Positions 26,814-33,802 of a stretch of DNA of 64,000 nt are shown piece by piece. A program made the translations under genes and the position numbers. Position 1 is the stretch's first letter. Every line of letters begins with the position of its first letter. A model generated the notes under the pieces. That model was not told the DNA's origin. It saw only the letters and a program-made list of their open reading frames with translations, and made no database searches. The stretch is from positions 496,001 to 560,000 of the forward strand of contig BMWJ01000002.1 of assembly GCA_014651175.1 (NCBI GenBank), in the 5' to 3' direction. The DNA is from Streptomyces clavifer. GTDB lineage: Bacteria > Actinomycetota > Actinomycetes > Streptomycetales > Streptomycetaceae.

Positions 26814-27824
26814 ATGCGCTCTGACATCGGCACCGCACAGGACACATCCGCGGCAGATCCCGGGCCCGGTCCGATGCCGCCGGCCACCGCACGGGTGGAA
26901 GAACGGACGCTCACCTTCGAGGGGTTCGCGTACCACTGCCGCATCGTCCACCAGGATCACCCGCGGACCGAGCCACTGATCCTGCTGGGTGGTTCCTCGC
27001 AGAACCGGTACGCGTGGCTGCGCCACGAGAAGTGGCTGGCCGAGTACTGCACGACGGTCACCGTGGACCTGCCGGGCTACGGCACGGCGGACTTCCTGCC
27101 CGTCGTCCACGGCATCGACTTCCTCGCCGCCAACGTGCGCCACCTACTCGGGGAGTTGGCCATGCCCCGCGTCAACCTCGTCGGCAGCTGCTTCGGCGGG
27201 GCCATCGCTCTGCGCGTCGCCCAGCAGCACCCCGCATACGTGGCCAGGCTCGGACTGGTCGGCATGACCCGGGTGATCCCGGACGACTACGCCGACTCCG
27301 TACCCCGCTGGACGCGGATGCTGGAGCAGGGCGACAGGGCCGGGATCGCCGGCGAACTGGTCGAGCGGTTCATGTCACCGGCCGGTACCGGCGCGGTCCG
27401 CAAGCACGCGGTCGTCTCCCGGCTGCTCCTGAGGCAGTTCATGGCGCAGTCCGAGGACGAGCTCCGTATGTCGGTGGAGCACAACGCGCGGCTGATGAGT
27501 CACGACTGGTACCGGAACGAGCCGGTACCGGCCGTCCCGTCCCTGGTGTTCACCGGCGAGCACGACACGCTCTGCACACCCGCCATGGGACGCGCCGTCG
27601 CCGCCTCACTGCCCGCGGCGAGCTTCACCACCATCAAGGAGGCCGACCACCTGGCCCCGGTGGAACGGATGGAGGAGTTCTCCGACCTGATCATCAGGTT
27701 CTGCACGCAGCAGCCGCTGGTCGGACTGCCGTACTGCAACCAGGTCGAGACGCTGGGCACCGCCGTGCGGCGCCCCGCCGTCCCCGCGCCGACCGGTGGG
27801 AGCCAGGCGGCGTCGGTCCGGTGA
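26814..27824 (+). CDS. Alpha/beta-hydrolase with Cys at the nucleophile position
   Basis: A 336-residue cytoplasmic alpha/beta-hydrolase-fold protein. An oxyanion-region LLGGSSQNRYAW precedes VDLPGYGTADF. The nucleophile elbow reads LVGSCFGGAIAL, placing Cys126 where most relatives have Ser (GxSxG becomes GSCFG). The acid lies in VFTGEHDTLCTP and the general base is His in EADHLAPVE. A Cys nucleophile is known in dienelactone hydrolase and a few other lineages; here the substrate is unknown. ATG at 26814 follows GGGGG; a TTG at 26790 is an alternative. It is monocistronic, closed by a bidirectional terminator. Confidence 0.85.
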   Translation: MRSDIGTAQDTSAADPGPGPMPPATARVEERTLTFEGFAYHCRIVHQDHPRTEPLILLGGSSQNRYAWLRHEKWLAEYCTTVTVDLPGYGTADFLPVVHGIDFLAANVRHLLGELAMPRVNLVGSCFGGAIALRVAQQHPAYVARLGLVGMTRVIPDDYADSVPRWTRMLEQGDRAGIAGELVERFMSPAGTGAVRKHAVVSRLLLRQFMAQSEDELRMSVEHNARLMSHDWYRNEPVPAVPSLVFTGEHDTLCTPAMGRAVAASLPAASFTTIKEADHLAPVERMEEFSDLIIRFCTQQPLVGLPYCNQVETLGTAVRRPAVPAPTGGSQAASVR

Positions 27825-27854
27825 GGGCGGTCCCTGAACGCGCGTGAACAGACC

Positions 27855-27889
27855 AATGGCCGGGCCCGGTTGATTCGGGTCCGGCCATT
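27855..27889. terminator. Bidirectional terminator
   Basis: A perfect 9-bp outer stem AATGGCCGG/CCGGCCATT with additional inner pairing. It lies between convergent genes ending at 27824 (plus) and 27925 (minus), so it can serve both. Confidence 0.8.
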
Positions 27890-27924
27890 CGTCCATTCAC
27901 ACGTACCGGGCCCTCGGCCCGGAC

Positions 27925-28275
27925 TCAGTACCCGACGGTGGGAGCGACGAAGCCCTCCGGCGCGGGGGCCGAGTTGGCGCAGTCGACGGCGGGGCCGACA
28001 TCCGTCGTCCCTCGCTGCCCCACGCCGGCCCCAGTAGGCTGCTGGACCGTCTCACGGGCCGTCGTGGTGCATTCCTGCGTCTGGTTGAGGTGGTACGTGC
28101 CGTCCTCGCTGGTGTACGAGGTCTCCGTCTTCTCGACGCAGACGACGTTGCCGTACGCGTCCGGCGTGCAGTCGCCCTGCGCCCCTCCGGCGTACGCCTG
28201 AGTGACACCCAGCCCCGTCAGGGCAAGGCCCCCCATGAGCATGGAGGCGACTGCGATCTTCTTCCGACTGAACAT
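27925..28275 (-). CDS. Small secreted protein of unknown function
   Basis: A 116-residue precursor with a clear Sec signal peptide (FSRKKIAVASMLMGGLALTG, cleavage near AYAGG). The mature part of ~85 residues is Thr/Gln/Glu-rich with four cysteines (CTPD, VVCVEK, QECTTT, VDCANS), compatible with two disulfides. GGAGGAAC lies before ATG 28275. It is the first of a co-directional group of secreted-protein genes ahead of a chaplin gene, so a surface or matrix role is plausible by context. I do not recognise a family. Confidence 0.75.
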   Translation of the reverse strand: MFSRKKIAVASMLMGGLALTGLGVTQAYAGGAQGDCTPDAYGNVVCVEKTETSYTSEDGTYHLNQTQECTTTARETVQQPTGAGVGQRGTTDVGPAVDCANSAPAPEGFVAPTVGY

Positions 28276-28376
28276 GTGCTGCGTTCCTCCGCACTAAGAA
28301 AACGGGCCCGGCCACCGGGCGCATGGCTCGGAAACCGGGACCCGCTCTCAGGTACTTGCTCGAACTACCAGGTCAC

Positions 28377-28652
28377 TCAGAAGGCGTCGTTGCTGCAGTC
28401 CAGCGTCGAGCCCAGCTTGGTGCTCTGGGCACCGGCGTCGCCCTCGCCGTTCAGCAGGTTGGACGCGACGCCGTTCAGGATGCCGACGTTGCCGAGAACA
28501 TCGACGTTGGCGTCGTGCGAGGTGCAGACCGAGCTCTGCGTGACGTCGATGTCCGGTCCACCGTGGCCACCGGCGGAGGCGGTGCCGGCACCGATGAAGC
28601 CGACGCTGCCGAGCATGGCGACGACGACGGCAGCCTTCTGGAGCTTGCGCAT
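28377..28652 (-). CDS. Small secreted protein, tandem paralogue A
   Basis: A 91-residue precursor. The signal peptide starts MRKLQKAAVVVAMLGSVGFI and cleaves near ASAGG. The mature ~65 residues carry VTQSSVCTSHD, then NVDVLGNVGILNGV, a polar LLNGEGDAGAQSTKLGS segment and a C-terminal LDCSNDAF. The two cysteines could pair. It is highly similar to the protein at 29009 along its whole length, so this is a tandem duplication. GGAGAAAAA precedes ATG 28652. A perfect inverted repeat lies in its leader (28676). The amphipathic hydrophobic centre recalls surface-active aerial-mycelium proteins, but this is not a chaplin or rodlin by motif. Confidence 0.82.
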   Translation of the reverse strand: MRKLQKAAVVVAMLGSVGFIGAGTASAGGHGGPDIDVTQSSVCTSHDANVDVLGNVGILNGVASNLLNGEGDAGAQSTKLGSTLDCSNDAF

Positions 28653-28675
28653 TTTTTCTCCGTTTTCGCATATCG

Positions 28676-28698
28676 ACACGCTCCGTGCTGGAGCGTGT
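28676..28698 (-). promoter_or_regulatory. Leader inverted repeat of paralogue A
   Basis: A perfect 9-bp inverted repeat (ACACGCTCC, 5-nt loop, GGAGCGTGT), 24 bp upstream of the start codon. A minus-strand TAAGAT (28717-28712) lies about 13 bp further upstream as a candidate -10, putting the repeat in the 5' UTR. The same element, with one mismatch, precedes paralogue B. Confidence 0.7.
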
Positions 28699-28943
28699 AC
28701 CAACAGTGACGATCTTAGGGTGGAACAACCGCAACCACCAACGAGGCGCAGGGTTTTGGCGGCGATGACAACCATTCGGCCGAGCGCTCGCCCCTCCGTG
28801 CGCCCGACCCGGTGATCCAGGCACCGGAACGGCAGGCCACATCGGGTGCGGCACCGCGCGCCAGGACAGCGCGCGACATCAGGGGCAGCGCCGCCGCGCC
28901 GGGGCGGTGCACCACGCCGGGCACGGCGCCGGCACAGCAAGAC

Positions 28944-28973
28944 GGCGGGCCACCCCCGAGGGGGCAGCCCGCC
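28944..28973 (-). terminator. Terminator after paralogue B
   Basis: GGCGGGC/GCCCGCC outer stem plus a CCCCC/GGGGG inner stem with a very small loop, followed on the minus strand by GTCTTGCTG. It separates transcription of the two paralogues. Confidence 0.85.
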
Positions 28974-29008
28974 GCTGTGGTGCTCTAAAGGGTCAACTGC
29001 TCACCGAC

Positions 29009-29281
29009 TCAGAAAGCGTCGTTGCTGCAGTCCATCGTGGAGCCGAGCTTGGTGCTCTGGGCACCCGGGTCACCCTCGCCGTTGAGCGCGTTGCCCAGCA
29101 GGCCGTTGAGGATGCCGACGTTGCCGAGAATGTCGACGTTCAGGTCGTGGGACTTACAGGTGGTGCTCTGCGTCACGTCCACGCTCGGGCCGTCGTCACC
29201 AGCGAAGGCGGTGCCGGCACCGATGAAGCCGAGGCTGCCGAGCATGGCGACCACGACGCCAGCCTTCTGAAGCTTGCGCAT
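29009..29281 (-). CDS. Small secreted protein, tandem paralogue B
   Basis: A 90-residue precursor paralogous to the product at 28377. The signal peptide begins MRKLQKAGVVVAMLGSLGFI and cleaves near AFAGD. The mature part shows VTQSTTCKSHDLNVDILGN, VGILNGLLGNALNGEGDPGA and a C-terminal MDCSNDAF. It has the same two-cysteine layout. The ribosome-site region (CGGAGAAAAA before ATG 29281) is identical to that of paralogue A, and the leader inverted repeat is conserved. The two have separate promoters and terminators. Function unknown; a secreted surface protein is the best inference. Confidence 0.82.
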   Translation of the reverse strand: MRKLQKAGVVVAMLGSLGFIGAGTAFAGDDGPSVDVTQSTTCKSHDLNVDILGNVGILNGLLGNALNGEGDPGAQSTKLGSTMDCSNDAF

Positions 29282-29303
29282 TTTTTCTCCGTTTGCTCAT
29301 TCG

Positions 29304-29326
29304 ACACAGTCCGTTGTGGACCGTGT
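29304..29326 (-). promoter_or_regulatory. Leader inverted repeat of paralogue B
   Basis: ACACAGTCC-N5-GGACCGTGT, a 9-bp inverted repeat with one mismatch, in the same place relative to the ATG and to a candidate -10 (TAACAT, 29347-29342 minus) as in paralogue A. Confidence 0.65.
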
Positions 29327-29560
29327 TCGTACAGTTACAGGATGTTAGTGGAGAATGTCCGTCGAGTCACAGCGCCACGACGCGTGTTCGGCACGGTGGT
29401 CACGGGTCACGAGGTGCGCAACGCCTCAGTACCCTTACAGGGCAAGGAATTTGCGGGTTTCGAGGACCAGGGCGCACCCCGGGCGAATACACCCGTTCAG
29501 CCCACTTGGGAAGCGCGTCGCTGCTGAATGTGCCACGAGCGGGCTCCACACCCGAGACAC

Positions 29561-29602
29561 AAAAGACCCCCGCCGCCGGGGGAGGAACCCGGGGGCGGGG
29601 GT
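29561..29602 (-). terminator. Strong intrinsic terminator with T-tract
   Basis: A 9-bp GC stem (ACCCCCGCC/GGCGGGGGT), followed on the minus strand by TCTTTTGTG. It lies about 240 bp beyond the Pro/Ala-rich gene and upstream of paralogue B. No gene is supported between 29603 and 29840. Confidence 0.8.
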
Positions 29603-29840
29603 GCGCGGGGCAAGAGGTCAGCGGCAGTGACCTCTCCCGCTTCACTGCGGTTTCTCAGGAGCACTCACCAGCCGGACCCATCCAGGTATTCGATATTACT
29701 ATCGACCTGAATGCCAACTGAGCGAAATACAGTCAGCCAGCCCGCACGTCGGCGCTATTCCCGTCACCCAGAAAGGCGCTTCGAATTCAGCGCGCGACGC
29801 ACAAGCAAATGTCTGGCGCTCGTCCCCGTCAGGCTTTCGC

Positions 29841-30527
29841 TCAGCCCAGGGTCGGGGCGAGCCCCTCGACAGGCGCCTCGACGAGAGCCTGCGCGCCCAC
29901 CGGAGCCTCATCCTGAATGGGCGTCAGCAGGTAGGCCTGCGTCTTGACGGGCGCGGACGAACCCTGCTCCCGGGCCGGGGCCTGCTGGGGAGCCTGCTCC
30001 TGGGCCGGGGCCTGCTCCTGGGCCGGGGCCTGGGCGGGGGCCTGGACCGGAGCCGCAGCCGGAGCCTGCGCGGGGGCCTGGACCGGAGCCGCAGCCGGGG
30101 CCTCGGCCGGAGCCTGCGCGGGGGCGTGGACCGGCGCTGCAGCCGGAGCCTGCGCGGGAGCCTGAGCCGGAGCCTGGACCGGAGCCGCAGCCGGCGCCTC
30201 GGCCGGAGCCTGGACCGGGGCCGCAGCCGGGGCCTGCGCCGGAGCCTGAGCCGGGGCCTCGGCCGGAGCCGCAGCGGGGGCCGCGTTGGCGTCGATGACC
30301 GTCGTGTTCGTGTTCGCCTGAGTGTTCCACTCGTAGTTGGTGGAGCAGTCCATCTTGCTGCTCGAGGTCGAGGCGACCGGGAGGTTCAGGGCTTCCAGGC
30401 TGAAGCAGGACAGGATTTGCCCGTTGTTCTCGAACTTGGGACCGTCGTCGGCCTGAGCCGCGGCCGCCCCGATGACCACCAGGGCCACGGCTGACAGGGA
30501 GACAACGGCAGTTCGCTTTCCGAACAC
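29841..30527 (-). CDS. Secreted Pro/Ala/Gln-repeat protein
   Basis: A 228-residue precursor. The signal peptide (FGKRTAVVSLSAVALVVIGA, cleavage near AQADD) leads into a ~45-residue globular head with two cysteines (ILSCFSLEALN and KMDCSTNYEW). A long Pro/Ala/Gln-rich region follows, built from APAQAPAAAPV-like units (about residues 80-190). The C-terminal tail is acidic (VEAPVEGLAPTLG). There is no LPxTG signal or membrane anchor. The GTG at 30527 with AAAGG 7-8 nt upstream is preferred; ATG 30542 and an ATG further upstream are possible. The repeats resemble cell-wall-spanning linkers. Function unknown; it lies beside a chaplin gene. Confidence 0.75.
   Translation of the reverse strand: MFGKRTAVVSLSAVALVVIGAAAAQADDGPKFENNGQILSCFSLEALNLPVASTSSSKMDCSTNYEWNTQANTNTTVIDANAAPAAAPAEAPAQAPAQAPAAAPVQAPAEAPAAAPVQAPAQAPAQAPAAAPVHAPAQAPAEAPAAAPVQAPAQAPAAAPVQAPAQAPAQEQAPAQEQAPQQAPAREQGSSAPVKTQAYLLTPIQDEAPVGAQALVEAPVEGLAPTLG
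29990..30290. repeat. Imperfect tandem repeats coding Pro-Ala-Gln units
   Basis: Degenerate 12-24-bp units (GCCTGGACCGGAGCCGCAGC and variants), all in frame, that encode the low-complexity region of the 29841 gene. Length polymorphism between strains is likely. Confidence 0.8.
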
Positions 30528-30972
30528 GGAGATACCTTTCATTTGCTGGCGTGAATTCATTCGACGGAAACTGCTGGTAAGTCGAATTCTTCGCGACTGT
30601 ACAACGTCCCAGCGATTTCCTACGTACCACGACAATGAACGACATGGATTCGGATGGGTAATGCCGCTGAACGAGTGACGGGGTCCACGCCCGGCCGTAC
30701 ACAAGTACGGAAGCGCATCCCGGGGCACATCCGCCGGCGACTGCGGCGAACACGGTGGCACGCGTGCGCGTAACCCGTTCGGAGGATTCCTCGATTCGCG
30801 GCGTTTTCCGAGTTTCCCCGACGCGGCCCGCTCGTTATGACTGTCGTCCAGCGCACTGGAGATGACGATCCGCCGAGGCCATGACCTCACACAGCAACGG
30901 CACCACTCGTCACACACACGCGTCACTTGCGGGTGCACCACCCGCATAGAAATGTTGAGGAAGGCCCATTCA
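30528..30972. other. Divergent regulatory region before the chaplin gene
   Basis: 445 bp, relatively AT-rich for this genome, between two divergent surface-protein genes. No gene is supported. Promoters for both must lie here. The chaplin ribosome site AGGAAGG is at 30958-30964. Confidence 0.55.
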
Positions 30973-31782
30973 ATGCGTCACGTGTTGAACAAAAGCATGA
31001 TCGTCATGGCAGCGGCGTCCGGCATCCTGACCACTGTCGGCGGGTATGCCCACGCCGACTCCTCCGCCGAGGGCGCCGCCGTCAACTCGCCGGGCGTCGC
31101 CTCGGGCAACGTCGCCCAGGTGCCGGTGCACGTCCCGGTCAACGCCTGCGGCAACACCGTCAACGCGGCCGCCCTGCTGAACCCCTCCTTCGGCAACGAA
31201 TGCGCGAACGTCGGATCCGGCAAGGGCCACGAGAAGGGGCAGGACGCCGAACGCAGCGACCGTCACGGCGACAGCCGCAGCCTCGACAGCGACGGCAAAA
31301 ACGAGGATGCCTACGCGGAGCCCAGCGACCGCGGTCTCGACGCCCCGAGCGCCGACAGTTACGACGACGCCTACCAGGGCTACGGCGGAGCGCACGCCGA
31401 GGGCGTGGCCAGCAACTCCCCCGGCGTGCTCTCCGGCAACCTGATCCAGGCACCGGTGCACGTCCCGGTCAACGCCTGCGGCAACAGCGTCAATGTGATC
31501 GGTGCGCTCAACGCGGCCTCCGACAACGAGTGCTACAACGAGAGCGGCCCGGTCGCGCCGCCGGTCGACGAGCCGCCGGTCGACGAGCCCCCGACCAAGG
31601 CCAAGCCGCCGGCCGAGAAGCCCCCCGTCAGTGAGACCCCGGCCGCCCCCGCGCCGAACGTCCCCGTCGAGCAGCTGGCGCACACCGGTGCCGGTGAGAT
31701 CGGCATGGCCGCCGGTGCGAGCGCGGCTCTGCTGCTCGGCGGAGCGGTGCTCATGCGCCGCACCCGCGGTTCGCGCAACTAG
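30973..31782 (+). CDS. Long chaplin with LAxTG sortase signal (ChpA/B/C type)
   Basis: A 269-residue chaplin precursor. The signal peptide is followed by two chaplin domains: GAAVNSPGVASGNVAQVPVH to the first Cys pair (NACGNT, GNECAN), and GVASNSPGVLSGNLIQAPVH to the second pair (NACGNS, DNECYN). Between them is an acidic Asp/Ser/Gly/Tyr-rich linker. A Pro/Lys-rich wall-spanning segment leads to the sortase signal LAHTGAGE, a hydrophobic stretch and a basic tail (RRTRGSRN). Chaplins coat aerial hyphae as amyloid-like surfactants; long ones are covalently anchored by a class E sortase. ATG at 30973 follows AGGAAGG. Confidence 0.96.
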   Translation: MRHVLNKSMIVMAAASGILTTVGGYAHADSSAEGAAVNSPGVASGNVAQVPVHVPVNACGNTVNAAALLNPSFGNECANVGSGKGHEKGQDAERSDRHGDSRSLDSDGKNEDAYAEPSDRGLDAPSADSYDDAYQGYGGAHAEGVASNSPGVLSGNLIQAPVHVPVNACGNSVNVIGALNAASDNECYNESGPVAPPVDEPPVDEPPTKAKPPAEKPPVSETPAAPAPNVPVEQLAHTGAGEIGMAAGASAALLLGGAVLMRRTRGSRN

Positions 31783-31797
31783 TCGCGGTACATACGG

Positions 31798-31840
31798 AGA
31801 GGGCCGCCCGGCAGCACCTGACGCTGCCGGGCGGCCCTCT
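31798..31840. terminator. Very strong bidirectional terminator
   Basis: A perfect 18-bp stem (31798-31815 with 31823-31840) and a 7-nt loop, between the convergent chaplin and NanA-type genes. Confidence 0.92.
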
Positions 31841-31850
31841 CTTCGTGTCC

Positions 31851-32786
31851 CTACGCGCGGGAAAGTCCGGCACGGTCCAGGTGGGCCGCGATCCTGGCCG
31901 TCTCGGCCGCGTCCAGCCGGCGCATCGGGGGGCTCATCACGTTCGTCGCGATGATGCCACGCAGCATCAGGGCCGTCTTGAACGCGCCCAGGCCGGCCGC
32001 GGTGGCCGACGCCGTGCCCGGTGCGGCCGCTCCGACGATGTCGAACAGGGCCACCAGCCGGTCCTGCTCGGCCTTCGCTGCGGCCCAGTCGCCGCGCACC
32101 GCCGCCTCGTGCAGCCGCACGTAGCCGTGCGGGTCGACGTTGCCCAGGCCGGGGACCGAACCGTCGGCCCCGCTCAGCATCATCGCGTCGACGACCAGCT
32201 CATGGCCGGTGAGCACCGCGAACCCCGGGATACCACGTGCGCCGATGGCCAGCCGGCGGAACGAACCGTCGTCCCCGCTGGAGTCCTTGACCCCTGCCAG
32301 CACACCGTCGGCGGCGAGCGGCAGCAGCAGTTCCGGGTCGAGCTTGCTGTGGACGCAGACCGGTACGTCGTACGCGAGGAGCGGCAGTTCGACCGCGTCG
32401 GCGATGTCCCTGAAGTGGCGGTCGATCTCGGTGGCATGGGTGCGCGTGTAGAACGGTGCGGTGACGACCACGGCGTCGGCGCCGAGAGCCGCTGCGGCGC
32501 GGCCCCGCTCGATGGCACGGTTGGTGGTGGTCTCGATGGCTCCGACCAGCACCGGCACCTGGCCACCCGACGCCGCGGTGATCACCTTGATGACCTCGTC
32601 CTGCTGCCCCGGTGTCAGGTAGGCGGTCTCACCCGAGCTGCCGAGGGCGAAGAGGCCGCTGACGCCCCCGTCGAGGAGGTGGCCGACGACCCGCTCCAGG
32701 GAGGGGCGGTCGAGTTCGCCGTCCGCGGTGAGCGGGGTGACGACGGGCGGGATCACACCCGAGTACGGGGCGGGGCGGGTGGTCAT
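31851..32786 (-). CDS. nanA: N-acetylneuraminate lyase, DHDPS/NAL family (copy 1)
   Basis: A 311-residue class I aldolase. The family motifs are LFALGSSGETAYLT, TAPFYTRTH, YDVPVCVHSK, and the Schiff-base Lys167 in GVKDSSGDDG (E. coli NanA uses Lys165). The late motif GADGSVPGLGNVDP matches actinobacterial NanA proteins such as that of Corynebacterium glutamicum, as I recall them. Predicted reaction: sialic acid to N-acetylmannosamine and pyruvate. Its ATG overlaps the ABC ATPase stop by 4 bp, so it is the last gene of the ABC operon. Specificity within DHDPS/NAL is an inference from context and motif likeness. Confidence 0.87.
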   Translation of the reverse strand: MTTRPAPYSGVIPPVVTPLTADGELDRPSLERVVGHLLDGGVSGLFALGSSGETAYLTPGQQDEVIKVITAASGGQVPVLVGAIETTTNRAIERGRAAAALGADAVVVTAPFYTRTHATEIDRHFRDIADAVELPLLAYDVPVCVHSKLDPELLLPLAADGVLAGVKDSSGDDGSFRRLAIGARGIPGFAVLTGHELVVDAMMLSGADGSVPGLGNVDPHGYVRLHEAAVRGDWAAAKAEQDRLVALFDIVGAAAPGTASATAAGLGAFKTALMLRGIIATNVMSPPMRRLDAAETARIAAHLDRAGLSRA

Positions 32787-33802
32787 GCGGTGCTCCTTGC
32801 GGACGGTACGGAGGTCGTGTCCCCCGCGGGGGACACGGAGGGGGACGTGACGGGCTGGGGGTGGACGCAGTGCCACCGGTGTTCGCCGGCCGCGGAGGTC
32901 TCGGCGGGGAACGCCGTCGCACAGGCGTCGTCCGCCTTCCAGCAGCGAGTGCTGAACGGGCAGCCGGGCGGCGGGTTCGTGGCCGAGGGCACCGGACCGG
33001 TGAGCACGATGCGCTCGGTGGTCTCCAGCAGGCTGGGCGTCGCGGAGAGGAGCGCCTCGGTGTACGGGTGACGGGGGGTGCCCGCCACATCGGCCGCCCG
33101 GCCCTCCTCGACGATGCGGCCCAGGTAGAGCACGGCGATGCGGTCGGCGAGGTAGCGCACGGTCTGGATGTCGTGCGAGATGAACACCATGCCGAGGCCC
33201 AGGCGGTCGCGCAGGTCGACGAGGAGGTTGAGCACCTGGGCGCGTACGGAGACGTCGAGCGCCGAGGTCGGTTCGTCGGCGACGATCAGCTCCGGCTCCA
33301 GGGCCAGGGCCCGTGCGATGGCGACGCGCTGGCGCTGGCCGCCGGAGAGCTGTCCGGGCAGGGCCTCCAGGGTGTGGCCGGGCAGTCCGACCAGGTCGAG
33401 CAGCTCCTCGACGCGCGCCTCGCGCTGCTCGCGGGTGCCGCGCCGGTGCACGTCCAGCGGGTCGCGCAGGATCTGACGGACGGTGAGCCGGGGGTTGAGG
33501 GCGGTGGACGGGTCCTGGAAGACGACGCCGACCGCGGAGCCGAAGTCGTCGCGGCGCCGGGCCGACGACATCTCCCAGAGGTCGCGGCCGTGGAAGCGGA
33601 CCTCTCCCTCGGTGGGCTTCTGCAGACCGGTGAGGACACGGGCGAGGGTGGACTTGCCGCAGCCCGACTCCCCCACCAGGCCGACGATCTCGCCGCGCCG
33701 GACCTCCAGGGTGGCGTCGGTGAGCGCGTGCACGGCGTCGCGGCGGAACACGCCGCCGCTGCGTGCCTTGTGGCGTACGTGGACGCCGTCGAGCCTGATC
33801 AC
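32783..33802 (-). CDS. ABC transporter ATP-binding protein (Opp/Dpp F-type)
   Basis: A 339-residue ATPase of the peptide/opine/nickel importer family. Walker A is GLVGESGCGKST, the Q-loop is in VVFQDPSTALNP, the signature is LSGGQRQRVAIARAL, and Walker B is LIVADEPTSALD with the H-loop in ISHD. The C-terminal oligopeptide-type domain has cysteines in GCPFSTRCWKADDAC. The start is GTG at 33802, overlapping the previous stop as GTGA; its own stop overlaps nanA as ATGA. Coupled with the fused permease-ATPase upstream, it supplies the second ATPase of the importer. Confidence 0.93.
   Translation of the reverse strand: MIRLDGVHVRHKARSGGVFRRDAVHALTDATLEVRRGEIVGLVGESGCGKSTLARVLTGLQKPTEGEVRFHGRDLWEMSSARRRDDFGSAVGVVFQDPSTALNPRLTVRQILRDPLDVHRRGTREQREARVEELLDLVGLPGHTLEALPGQLSGGQRQRVAIARALALEPELIVADEPTSALDVSVRAQVLNLLVDLRDRLGLGMVFISHDIQTVRYLADRIAVLYLGRIVEEGRAADVAGTPRHPYTEALLSATPSLLETTERIVLTGPVPSATNPPPGCPFSTRCWKADDACATAFPAETSAAGEHRWHCVHPQPVTSPSVSPAGDTTSVPSARSTA

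Noticed and set aside
28377-29281. The tandem secreted proteins as rodlins or short chaplins
   Set aside because: They lack the chaplin SPGVxSGN...VHVPVN motif, and the sequence does not fit the rodlin pattern I recall.
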